Assembly (NCBI GenBank): GCA_030141605.1
Contig: JAQGDQ010000001.1
Coordinates: 1,522,501 to 1,586,500 of the forward strand
Length of the DNA stretch: 64,000 nucleotides
Direction of reading: 5' to 3'
Source of the DNA: Tubiluchus corallicola
Lineage: Eukaryota > Priapulida > Priapulimorpha > Priapulimorphida > Tubiluchidae
Part shown: in pieces, positions 36,801 through 48,800 of the stretch
Numbering within the stretch: the first letter of the stretch is position 1
Layout of the letters: each line of letters opens with the position of its first letter
The notes under the pieces: generated by a model
Database searches by the model: none
Seen by the model: the letters and a program-made list of their open reading frames with translations, nothing else
Told to the model about the DNA's origin: nothing
Program-made: the position numbers and the translations under genes

Positions 36801-39800
36801 ATCTAATAATTGAATCTGTGGATAACTTCTTCGACAAGTTTATGTGACCCTCATGTATGAACACAGCATTCATACACTGACCTTTTGTGACCTGGTGCAT
36901 AATGAATCTATTAATCTCTTAATAGTATATGCTACACTGGTCAGAAAGTGATACCCTGTAATTCAAAATTTTGGATTCTGTGATTCTGGAGTTTTTAGGT
37001 TCTTAGTTAGTGAGGCTAATCCAAGTAAGATAACAATGCTTGCTAGAGTCAAAATTGAAAATTAATAAGAAAATTTATAAACAGTTTCCTTTCATTTAAT
37101 TAAAATACTGGCATTTTGCTTTATTTGTACTAGTTTGCCAATTCCTCGTTTAGTTACTGAAAGGCAGAAGGTGTTTTTAGTGCAAATGCAGTAAATTAAA
37201 CTATACCCATGGGGAATTTCTGGAAAACTATAAAATTTTATATTACCTGTAAGGTTGGAGCTACTATATATATGTGTGTGTAATTATTTTTGTCTGCTGC
37301 TAAACCATGGAGTACTCATCAGTGACTAAGAGCAACTGAAACAGTTATCGTGTGTTCAATTTGTGAATGCTAAAGTGAAACACTATAGATCCTGTTGTAA
37401 GAGAGTGTGCCTCATCCTCTTACCAATGATGGCAGTGTCCTAGCATTAGAGGCTGAAAAAGTGTCACAAAGAAAAGTCGATAATCTAAAAGAAAAACTAC
37501 ATTTTATTTTTCAAGTTACTTTGTTCATTTACTATATTATTTATTAGTTAGAGATTTTACTTTTTTGCATTACGAACAGTGAATTTTTAATCGCTTGACA
37601 ATCGAACCAGTCTAGGAACTCACCTCTGAAACTCACTAGGAAATAAGCGTGAGTGTGATATTGACAAGTTCGGGTGCAGTAAATCCTGTTTCTAAGTTCA
37701 GAATAGCGGGCATGATGGGCCACGAGAGCGTGCGCACCCCCCAAAAATCAAACACTGCATATGATAGCATTTTAGGGTTTATTCTTTACAGACTCTTGAA
37801 TTCAAATATGTCACGGATCATTCAGTTGAGACCAACCATCCGTGGTTACTTTATAAATAAGTTTATGTCATAGAATAATATGAATATTGTGCTAGGTTTG
37901 TGTTTTTGTATTTCCAGCCTTTGTGCTGCATTTAGGCGCAATTTAATTGTAGATTTCTTGCTATAGGCTTTCTATAAATTGAGTAAACATTTGCAGTGGT
38001 AATTATACTGACTATGTTGCCTATTTTGTGGATGTTTTATAAGTTATAGAAATAGGCTGCACTAAATATTTTGGTGTCTGCAATTCAAACACTAACAAGA
38101 GTGAAATGTGTGGTTACTTCATTCCTTGCGTTTCTTGTTTTCAGCTTGCCCTGATGAGATATTTAACGAATTGTGCAAGTCTCATGTCGGTCATTACATT
38201 AAGACATTGAAAGAGATTAACATTGCATTTCTGCCTTACGAGCAACAGGTAATAACGATGGTTTTGATGTTTTATTGTAACAGATACACTTTTTAAGGGG
38301 AGACAGTTCAGTTCAGCAGCAGTGCATTTGTGGTTACATAAATTGATGCACCTAGCCAAATGTATTTGTGTTCCCAATTATTTTTGTGCAGTTCGACTCA
38401 CTGTACTTTGTGACAGGAGCAAGATTTCCCTTAACATGACAAATAACTAGAGGCTCAGAAGCAATTTTTGGCAGTGACCCTTCTACCTACTGATATGGCT
38501 TAGTATACTTTTGATTCTCTGAATTGCTAAGCAAGCAGTGTAACCATTTGCTATATAATGTAATGATCATTATCTTTTCTGAAATTGCAGTTTAATTTTG
38601 GTTAACATAAATGAATATTCATTTCTTTTTGTTGAATAAAGCTTTTTAAGTAGCCCTTAGCCACACTGCCAGAATTTGGTTGTCAGATTATCCACATCAC
38701 TTAATATAATAATTTACTGGAAATATTTGTAGCACGCATGTTACTAATCACCTTAAATTATAAAAATAAATCTTGTGTTAAAAACATGTGGAAATGCTTT
38801 AACAACTATTAATTGGAGAGTACAACATATTTTACTGACTTACAGGTGTTTTCCTTGGATTCCCCTGAGACGTTCCAGTTCTTCTACAATCCTGCTAGGC
38901 AAGGTGGACGTATGGCAAACCTGGAGCATGTGGCGGAACAAATAGCAACACTTTGTGCCACCCTGGGGGAATATCCCAGTGTCCGTTACCGTCGAGCTAT
39001 GTAAGAATGCGGTCAGATAACTATTGTTTCGTTGTAGTGCATATTATCATCAGTTTACAATACTCAAGCTTTGGCATTCAACTGTCAGATTGCATTTTTT
39101 AGAATGGTAAATGTACCATGTTTATTTAATGTTCAACTGAATTATCCATTCTGACTTTTTGCCTTTAAGAGTGATTGTTGTGCTTATATTATTGTCGTGC
39201 TCTATGACCAAAAAGCATTACAACTTTGAGTCCCTGCAGTCTTACATGTTTCACCCTCTATTTAAGTCGTGTTGTGATGAAACTAAAAGATCTTACATGA
39301 ACTTAAGTTGACAGCTGACCAAGCTGGAGTTGAATTTCTGTCCATGTCTTTGCACCTTGCAATTGTTTCATGTTAATCATGATTATTTATTAAGCTGATG
39401 TGTTTACAGTGACATGGATCGGAACGTAGAACTTGCACAACTTGTACAGCAGAAACTCAATGCTTACAGAGCCGATGACCCAACAATGGGAGAGGTGTGC
39501 TTAATAAAAGTTTTTAACATTTTAAGATTGCATCTTTCCCATTAACCTGAAACCTAGTTTGCTTACTAAACAAGCAATTATTTTCAAGCAAAACTCTTTC
39601 TTATTGACTTGTCAATGTTACCTGACATCACTCAGTATCAGAAATAGTGAGTTACAAAATAAAAAAAACTGACTGCACAAACATTGAAAAAAAGAAAAGT
39701 TATAATGTCTGTTAGTGAGTAGATAGTTTTACATTGGTTTTGTAATTCATTGTTTCTGGTGATGTTAACAGTTAGATTAGTGCAAACTTAACTTGGTAAA

Positions 39801-42800
39801 CTAATTTGTACAATATTGGTGTGATTAGAATTTATGTTTTTGTTTTAGTGCATTTTTAAGATTTTTATTAGATCGATCATATTTCTTAACAGTAGTTACA
39901 AATTTTGCTTAGCTTTGCAATTTCTAAAAAAAACTGTATTACACCACCAAAACAAAGAAATTTTGACTGGTAATTTAGTACCTCTGTAGATCGTTATTGT
40001 GTGCATTTGTCCATTTCCTCAGCATTTACATTCATAATTGCTTTTTTTCATTTAAATTTGTTTACTAAAACCTATTAATCACATAATTATAAACAGGGTA
40101 TTGACAAGGCCAGGTCTCAGTTGTTGATACTAGATCGTGGTTTTGATGTAGTTTCACCACTTTTGCATGAACTAACATTCCAAGCAATGGCTTATGATCT
40201 GCTTCCCATTGAAAATGATGTGTACAAGTGAGTGATTTCTTTGTCATTTTCAATTCAGAATTTGATGTACTTCTTTCAGTTTTGTTCTTAAAATTATTTT
40301 GCATTTCAGACAAATGTTTGTTTTTGCAAGCTAAAATGTGTGTAGTTCTTCTTTAAACATTGCCTTGGTATGCTAGGATAATATCATCAAATGTTAACAT
40401 TTCTTTATTTGGCTATTTATTCTTAACTGTTTCCATTTACTAATCAAGAAACTTGTTAATTGTAGTTTTTATTCTGCTTAGATGTACTACATGTAACTAT
40501 ATGTAGTAATGTACTTTGGAACCTTAATATCTGAAAGATGAACTCCAAATTTTTCTCAAAATTTAAATCTCTTTTATTCAAATTAACTATTTTAACAGGC
40601 CTCTAGTTTTTGCAGACTAGAGTATCATGTTATGTCTGTATTTACTTTAATCTAGAAATGTTTAAAAATTTTATATAGATATTCCACCTCTCAGTCAGTC
40701 ATGTCAGGTGATGGATTACATGACAAAGAAGTTGTTCTTGATGAAAATGATGACCTGTGGACAGAACTTCGTCATTGTCACATAGCTGTAGTGTCACAGT
40801 GAGTTCTGCATTCATTTTTTGTCTTGGCCTTGATGTATAAACCCAGTTTGGTGATGACAATTTTTGCATTTAATAGTACGCTAATAAACAACAAAAGATA
40901 ATCATTTGTAGATAATGAAAAAGAAACTTAGTATAGCAAAAGGTTAAAGTGTTAAGATTAATTGAAATTTGTGCGACAGTTTGAAATTAGCATGGTTTGT
41001 TGTTATCTGTTGTCTAACCTCTGTACTTGCATTTTCAAGCTAATACTTTAACAACAATGTTTGATGTTTAAGAACAATGCTACCCTTGTGTTTAAAAAAG
41101 TTGTTTCTACTTCATCCTCATCAGTTTATAGTATGAGTCATCATTTATTATTTGTTGTCTTATTTTTATTTAATTAGCGTGTATATGCAAATTGTTTTTT
41201 ATTTTTGTCAGATTGGTGTGCACATAATGCTGTCATCAGGAACTCTAAGTTTTAGCTTGATTTTATTTCTGAGTTATTTTGTTTCAGGCTAAGATAAAGG
41301 TTATTATGTTTCAATGAAATGTAAAAGTTATTATTATGTTTTGATGAAATGTTTCTTTCAAGTACAGTTGCTTGTTTTAGACAAGTTACAAAGCAATTAA
41401 AACGATTTGCTGAGCAGAAACGCATGTCTGGCACTGGCGAAAAGACCACCATGCGTGATTTGTCGGTTATGTTGAAGAAAATGCCGCAATACCAGAAAGA
41501 ACTGAGCAAGTATTCGACACACTTGAACTTAGCTGAAGATTGCATGAAAACATACCAGCGAGGTGTTGATAAACTTTGTAAAGTTGAACAGGTATGTAAG
41601 TCTTCATATGGTATGTGGCCTTGATTTTTCTGCTAGTAATGCTAATGTTGGTTTTTTGAACTTTTGTGTGGATGTATCAGCTCTATTGTATTCGCATCAG
41701 TTGTAACGTTTGCAAGATACAGCCACAACAGTTGAATAATTAGTGAATACTAAAACAAACGTTTATTAACTGAGCATCAGTTTAGATAATCATGAACAAA
41801 GCAAATCCAACATTACGTAACTTCTACCTCGTGGTGAGCCCGCTTAAATAATAAGGGAAATCTTAGTAAGACCAAACATTAAACTGTTAGCCACAGATAA
41901 GAACACGTCACATCCTCTTCGTTTTAAAAGTAAGTAACGTAGACCAACTAAACTGAAAAACATCAATGTAGGCAGATATCAAGGTCACAAAATTAAAGGT
42001 CAACATCAAGGTTATTAATACTCCAACTAGGTAACATAATCATTAAGAAACTTAGGTCTCTGAATTCGCCTACCAGAATGTGTTCTAATCTCGTTATCAT
42101 TCCTCTGTCTGTTATCGTTAAGTCTGTCTGGCATCACATCTTGTTTCTGTCTCATGTTGTCGTACGGGCAGTATACAGATTCATCTATATAAGTCTCAGA
42201 CGTCTTGCGCAGATGAACTCTGTTTCTTCTGTACACGGTTCCACTTTCAGTCTTTACAAGGTAAGACCTTTCACCAATCTTCCGTATCACTATAGCTTTC
42301 TCCCACATCTTCCCTTTTCGTAGAGGGTCCATACGTACAACATCCCCAACCATTAATTGAATCAAAGGTTTCGCCTGTTGGTTGTAATATGTAGCTTGGC
42401 GATCCTTCTGAGCAATGATTTTCTCTCTAGTATTTGGCACAAGTTTCGGTTCTAGCAAGGAAGATGGCATTGGTAGAGTAGTTCGTGTCCGTCTTCCAAA
42501 CAATCGTTGAGCTGGTGATGCATTAAGACCTTCCGCTGGTGTATTTCTATAAGCCAATAGAGACAAGTATGGGTCTTCTTTTGCAACTAGCGCTTTCTTC
42601 ATCAAACGCTTAGCAGTGTTGACAGCATTCTCAACTTTGCCATTTGATTTTGGATACCTCGGTGAAGAAGTTTCATGCTGGAAGCCATAAATTTTAGCAA
42701 AAGTTTTAAACTCTTGAGAATCAAATGGCACATTATCAGAACGGAGCATTTCTGGTATTCCATGCCGAGAAAAATGTGCTTTCAACTTTGTTATGACTGT

Positions 42801-45800
42801 TCTAGCTTCTTTTGATTCAAGCTTGTCTATTTCAAAGAAGTTGGAATAATAGTCAACAGTTATGAGATAATCAGTATTATTTACCTCACACAGATCACTT
42901 CCTACAATCTGCCATGGTCGAGTTGCAATTTGTGGAATCAATTCCTCCTTTTGCTGTGACCGTGGATATGCATTACAGATTTCACACTTTTGAATGTAAG
43001 ATTCAAAATCAGCGTTCATCCGAGGCCAGAATACAACTTCACGTGCTCTTCGCAAGCAGCCTTGTATTCCCAGGTGGCTAGCATGAACCATTCTAACGAA
43101 AGACAGCCTTTCGCTTGGTGGGTATACAATTCTCTCACCTTTAAATATCAAACCTTCATTTATTGCCAGTTCATCTCTATAATTAAAGTATTGCCGTAGA
43201 TCTGGTTGTACCTCAGATACTTTGCAAGGCCAGCCAGACCTAATCATAGATTGCAAAGCTTTCATCTCTCGATCGGTCACTGTAGCCACTTTGAGCAATT
43301 CAAGTTTCTCATCTTTAAAAGTAGCAGGTACGTATTCCAAAGCACGTACAGTTTCAAATTCTAAAGCAATGTCATCAGTCTCGGGGAGAGAAGCACGAGA
43401 CAAGGTGTCAGCCATCAGCATGGTTGCTCCTTTCCTATATACTACTTCAACATCATAGTTCTGCAGCACCAACATCATGCGCTGTATTCTCTTAGGAGCA
43501 CTAAGTATGCTCTTCTTGAGTATGGATTCAAGAGGCTTGTGATCAGTTTCCAGCTTTACTTTACGAGCGTAGCAGTAGTGGTCAAACTTTTGAATACCAA
43601 AAATTAGACTCAGCATTTCCTTTTCAAGTTGTGCATAGTTCTGTTCGGTTGCAGTCAAAGTTCGAGAGGCGAACGCAACTGGTTGACCATTCTGCATTAG
43701 ACATGCACCTAAGCCTGACTGACTGCTGTCACATTGCAGAGTGAGTTCTTCATCTGGGTTGTAATATCTGAGCACGGGAGACGTAGTTATGAGCTTTTTA
43801 ACCTGTGCAAATGCCTCTTCTTGTTCAGAGTTCCATCTGAATTCTGTTTTGTCAGATATTAAGTTACTAATAGGTTTTAAGACTTCAGAAAGCATAGGCA
43901 AAAACTTTGCCAAGTAATTGACAAAACCACACAGTCTTCTTACTCCCATCTTATCGATTGGAGCTGGCATATTTTGCACCGCTACGACCTTGTCGGGGTC
44001 AGCTTTAATACCATTAGCACTCAGAATATGCCCGTGGTATCGCACTTCACTACGTCGAATCTGACTTTTTTCTGGATTCAGTTTTATATTTCTTTCACGA
44101 CATCGTTCAAAGAATGCTCTAAGTTTGTTGTCATGGCCAACACCGGCTTCTGTAATGGTAGTACCACAACCATAAATTAGAACATCATCGTGGAAGTCTT
44201 CTATTCCTTTTAGGCCTTGTATTTGCTCATCCATTTTCTTCTGAAAAATCTCAGGCCAAGCCGAAATCCCAAACGGAGCTCTAGTATAACGATATCTACC
44301 GAACGGAGTATCAAATGTTGTTAGATCTTTAGTCTTTTCGCCTAGCTTCATGTGATGAAACCCACTTGTCACATCGAAAGTAGAAAAGAGCTTCGCATTG
44401 CACAGTCTAGGAGTAAGCTCCTCCATTGTAGGAATATGGTAGATTTCTCGTCTGATAGCCTTATTCAGTGGTTTAGGATCCAAGCAGATTCTGATACTGC
44501 CCGAACGTTTAGTAGCAGTTGTGTAAGCATTAACCCAGTCAGTAGGGTGGTCTACACGTTCAATAATGTTGTTTTGTTCGAGTCTGTCAAGTTCAGCTTT
44601 AAATTTATCTCGCATGTTATAAGGAAGTCGCCTACATGGTTGAACAACTGGCGGTACAGTAGGATCAATTTTCAAACTTACACATCCAGGGAATTCTCCT
44701 GGTACCTCACTGAAAATATCAGAAAATTCAGTTAGTAAAGCATTACAATCAGCAACACTACAAACATCTGAAACATGTACTGTAGGCCTAGTACTGCTAT
44801 CACTACACAACATATTAGCAACATTGGCTGATTCAACCCTTTTGAAGTTATTTTCGTTTACAGTAATAAGCTTCATTTGCTGTGAAGCACAAGAACCTAA
44901 CAATGGTACATAATTTTCGTTTACGACCAAAAAGTTCACAGAGTAACTTTTCTTATTCACTGGATTTACAATTGGCAATCTGACTTGCCCAATGGGACTT
45001 ATTTTAGTTTTGTTCCACATTTCTAACACAGTGTTTACAGTAGCAAGTTTATCACACAAGTGATGTGGCACAAGTCTTTCAGGTATAATGTTTATACTGG
45101 CCCCACAGTCAATCTGAAAAATCGTAGGTGTACCCTCCATAAGCCATTCACTGTAAATCTGAGGCTGTTGTGTGGTACACTGTTCAGTAGCATGAACAGT
45201 ATGAGTTACAGTTCCAATCATATACTCATTCGACTTTTCCTCACAGTTTGCCATGCCAAAGACACTTTGGCCTCTTCTCGACGGAAATGATTTTGCACGA
45301 GTGTCAGTTCTACCTCTAGATTTGCACATAGACTGAAAATGATTTCTTCCATGGCAAATGTTACATGTTTTGCCATAAGCAGGACATTTATTTTTGTCCC
45401 ATTCATGCTTATGCCCACAGAAGTGACAGTCAATCACCTTTTTCTTAGCACCCGTGGCTTTACTAGCACTACCTTTATGAGTTTTGGGTTTGACAGCTTG
45501 CACTTGTTCAGAGTACGAGGCTTGTTCAGCCTTTATATCTTTAAGTTGACTTGAGTTATGCAGCTACTCAATGTTAGTTTCGACTCTTGCAGTAGTCGCT
45601 TACGAGTAATATTGTCAGTTATGCCTAGGATTATCCGATCCCGTATCAGACTATCAGTTAGGTTGCCGTAATTACACCTTTTGGCTAGTGTGCGCAAAGA
45701 TGAGACATAGGCATCGATTGTTTCACCAGGATTTTGATCGCGTTTATTAAAACAATATCGTTCGTAAGTTTCATTAGTTTCTCCGACACAAAATGCTTCA

Positions 45801-48800
45801 AATTGTTGTAGAACCATTGCAACATTTGTTTTGTCTGCCTCATTTTCAAATTCTAGTCCATCAAAAATTTCCACACACTCAGGACCCAAAACGGTCAATA
45901 ATGTGGCTGTTCTAACAGCATCATTTGCTTCATTGAGCTTCAAAGCCACCTCATAATTGTCCCACACCCGACGAAATTTTCGCCAATTCGCAGCTAAATT
46001 TCCATGCAGGTCTAGTCTAGGTGGTGCAGGTAGAACACTATACGGGGAAGTAACTTGAACATGACCTTCGCCGTCAGCCATTTTATCTTACCACAGTCTT
46101 CCCGATAGAAAGTTTGGCGTTACGTAAAGAAGTGATGTTATCAGCGTATCAGTAGTTAAGCACTTGCCGATAACTTCCATCCGTACTACCATGTAACGTT
46201 TGCAAGATACAGCCACAACAGTTGAATAATTAGTGAATACTAAAACAAACGTTTATTAACTGAGCATCAGTTTAGATAATCATGAACAAAGCAAATCCAA
46301 CATTACGTAACTTCTACCTCGTGGTGAGCCCGCTTAAATAATAAGGGAAATCTTAGTAAGACCAAACATTAAACTGTTAGCCACAGATAAGAACACGTCA
46401 CATCAGTCCGCTGCCTAGTCTTTAAAACAAGCCAAAGAAAAATTTTGTTGTAAACGCAGCTGGTATTTTGATACTTTTTTAGAAATTAATAATTATTAAC
46501 TTTTTGCTAGAGTTACAGTTAACTTCAGTTATTCTTTTATGGTATGTCTCATACAATTTCTTTAGGTTTCATGAATTTTGAATAAATTTTGGAGATATAT
46601 TGATCTTTTAAGTATTGAAACACAGTTAAGCAATTGTATGAAGTTTACAGGAATAATGTTTTTTTGTGTTGAATGAGTTTGGCCGTTGCATATTTTTATC
46701 AAAAATGTTTCTACTATAGAATTGCTTTCTACTACCACCTGCATTGATGTAGGAACCTGAGCTGGCATCATTTAACTTTAGGAGTTGAATGGTTGTGAGC
46801 TAAACATCTCATCTATGCTGGTCATTAACCAAACAATTAATACACCGAGTATTTGCTGTTTATTGAATAAAAAATTTGAACCTACATTTGCCATAAATTC
46901 TTTTAGCATCCCATGTTGAGATAGTTGTGGTGCAAAAAAGAAGCCTTTTTATTCATTGTTGATTGTGAATATTTATTTGTTATTTTTTGTAAATGGTGAA
47001 GTTATCTTGTTATTATTAGGATCTAGCTATGGGGACTGATGCTGAGGGAGAGAAGATAAAAGACCATATGCGTAATATTGTTCCGATACTTCTTGACCAA
47101 AACGTTAGCATCAATGATAAAATTCGCATCATCCTGCTTTATATCATTCACAAGAATGGTAAACTTTTACTATTATTCCTGCCAAAAAAATTGTCAAGTA
47201 TATACAAGTATGGGTCATACAAGTTTAATGACTGCATTAGCTCCCAAAGCCACGATCAGAATGCTGTAAGGGGAATTTGCTTAACTAGCCAAAATTACTT
47301 AATTAAAGTTTAGAAAGGTCTACCATTTACGCTGCACATTTATGAATATCCTGTTTTCCGGATTACTTCATCAACACTTGCGATAGCTGGAGAAATGTCC
47401 AAACAATTCCAAGAACCAAGCGTATAACATAACTGTGTGTTGCTTTCAATTTAATTTTCTATTCCTTGGCCATTTTGATAATCTCTATGCATATTTTTTA
47501 TGAACATATATTTGAAATAATTGCCTTTAACAAACAGTAAATAAACGCTGATCAAATTGCCTCAGGCTGCAAAATTTACATTACAAAATTTACAAAATTG
47601 ACAGGAAAAAACAAGTCTGTCACAAAATATACATAATTATTCCAATTGTTAATTAAAATAATTAAAACGGTTAGATGAACCAATATGTTGCTGTACCAGG
47701 TCAAATACGATGACGTTCTTTTCATGACTTAGTAGAGAACTACCAGAAAAACTGAAATTTTTAGTTGTGGGTCAAAGTGATTTACGTTAAAAGAAATGTG
47801 TTTGTTTGGTAGAGGTTTGTTAATATTCTTCGAGTTCCTTTTATGATCTATGCATACTGAATATTAATGTATCATAATTTTATATGTTGTCGCAAAATGT
47901 ATTTTACCGATTCGAATAGTAAACATATTTGCTATGTATGTAATTCTGTGAAATGCTGTTTGTGTGCTGCTATTGCTAATGACCTTCTTATTTACTGGTT
48001 ATGATTGTGATTATAGGAATAACTGAGGAAAATTTGGCTAAGCTGTGTCAGCATGGTCAGATTCCCGCATCGGAGAAGAGCACCATGGCAAACATGCAGC
48101 TGCTTGGTGCACCAATTATCCAGGAAGTAAGTAGCGGTCCTCCACTTACACTCACACTTATGCAGGAAGTGAGTAGTGTTTTCGTTGTTGTGAGCTCGGC
48201 AAAGCAGCCTGGGCTCACTTAGTTATCGTTAATGCGAAGTGAGTTTAGACATAAAATGATTGTTGACGCAATTCGATAGCACATTAGTGCTTCAAATTGC
48301 ATTGGAGTGCTGCTTTATTACTATTATTATGCTGTATTCTTCTTCGCCCTGAAAGGCCTTTTGGACTTCTCTGTTATATAAGCCTCAACTTTGCTTTATG
48401 GTTCACTGACTAATTTAGCAAATCAAACCAAATTTTCAGTAAAGTTACAGCCGTTTTTACTTTATAGAAATATTATTTTATGGAACAAGCATTGTCACTT
48501 GTTAAATAAGCAGACAGCATTTGTCACAAAATTCCAGAGCAAATACAAACTGTGTAAAATCACCTAGGGCACGTAGGAGTTTCTGTCATTAATGTCCCAC
48601 TGTGAGACATATTCAGTATTGTACTCAAGGAGATTTAATTAGGTAGAGTTACATGTAGACATAAACATGAAAATAAAATAGAAACTAACGGTATCTCATT
48701 ATTAATATCATTTGTACTGGTAGATCTTTGTGACCAAAGCACTTTGACATCTGGACATCTGGCAACCCTAGCATAATTGTACAGGCATCCTATAAATCAT

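Larger units (their letters stand above)
35254..41380. other. Munc18 introns 3 to 9: no further genes seen
   Basis: Between the exons listed separately there are AT-rich introns of about 0.4-0.6 kb, apart from intron 4 (35785-38144, 2.4 kb). I see splice signals but no recognisable repeat family, RNA gene or extra coding block. Confidence 0.5.
41702..46402 (-). mobile_element. Complete Ty3/gypsy LTR retrotransposon in Munc18 intron 10
   Basis: This is a 4701-bp element with two 211-bp LTRs that look identical base for base, TG...CA ends, and a perfect 5-bp target duplication TCAGT at 41697-41701 and 46403-46407. Gag and pol are both open on the minus strand, antisense to the host gene. The order protease, reverse transcriptase, RNase H, integrase inside one pol frame is that of Ty3/gypsy (Metaviridae). 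The Gag/Pol style recalls invertebrate K02A2.6-like elements; the exact clade is inference. No envelope frame is present. Identical LTRs imply a recent insertion. Confidence 0.97.

Noticed and set aside
42078-45554. Many + strand frames of 68-127 codons opposite the gypsy element
   Set aside because: They are antisense shadows of the pol gene.
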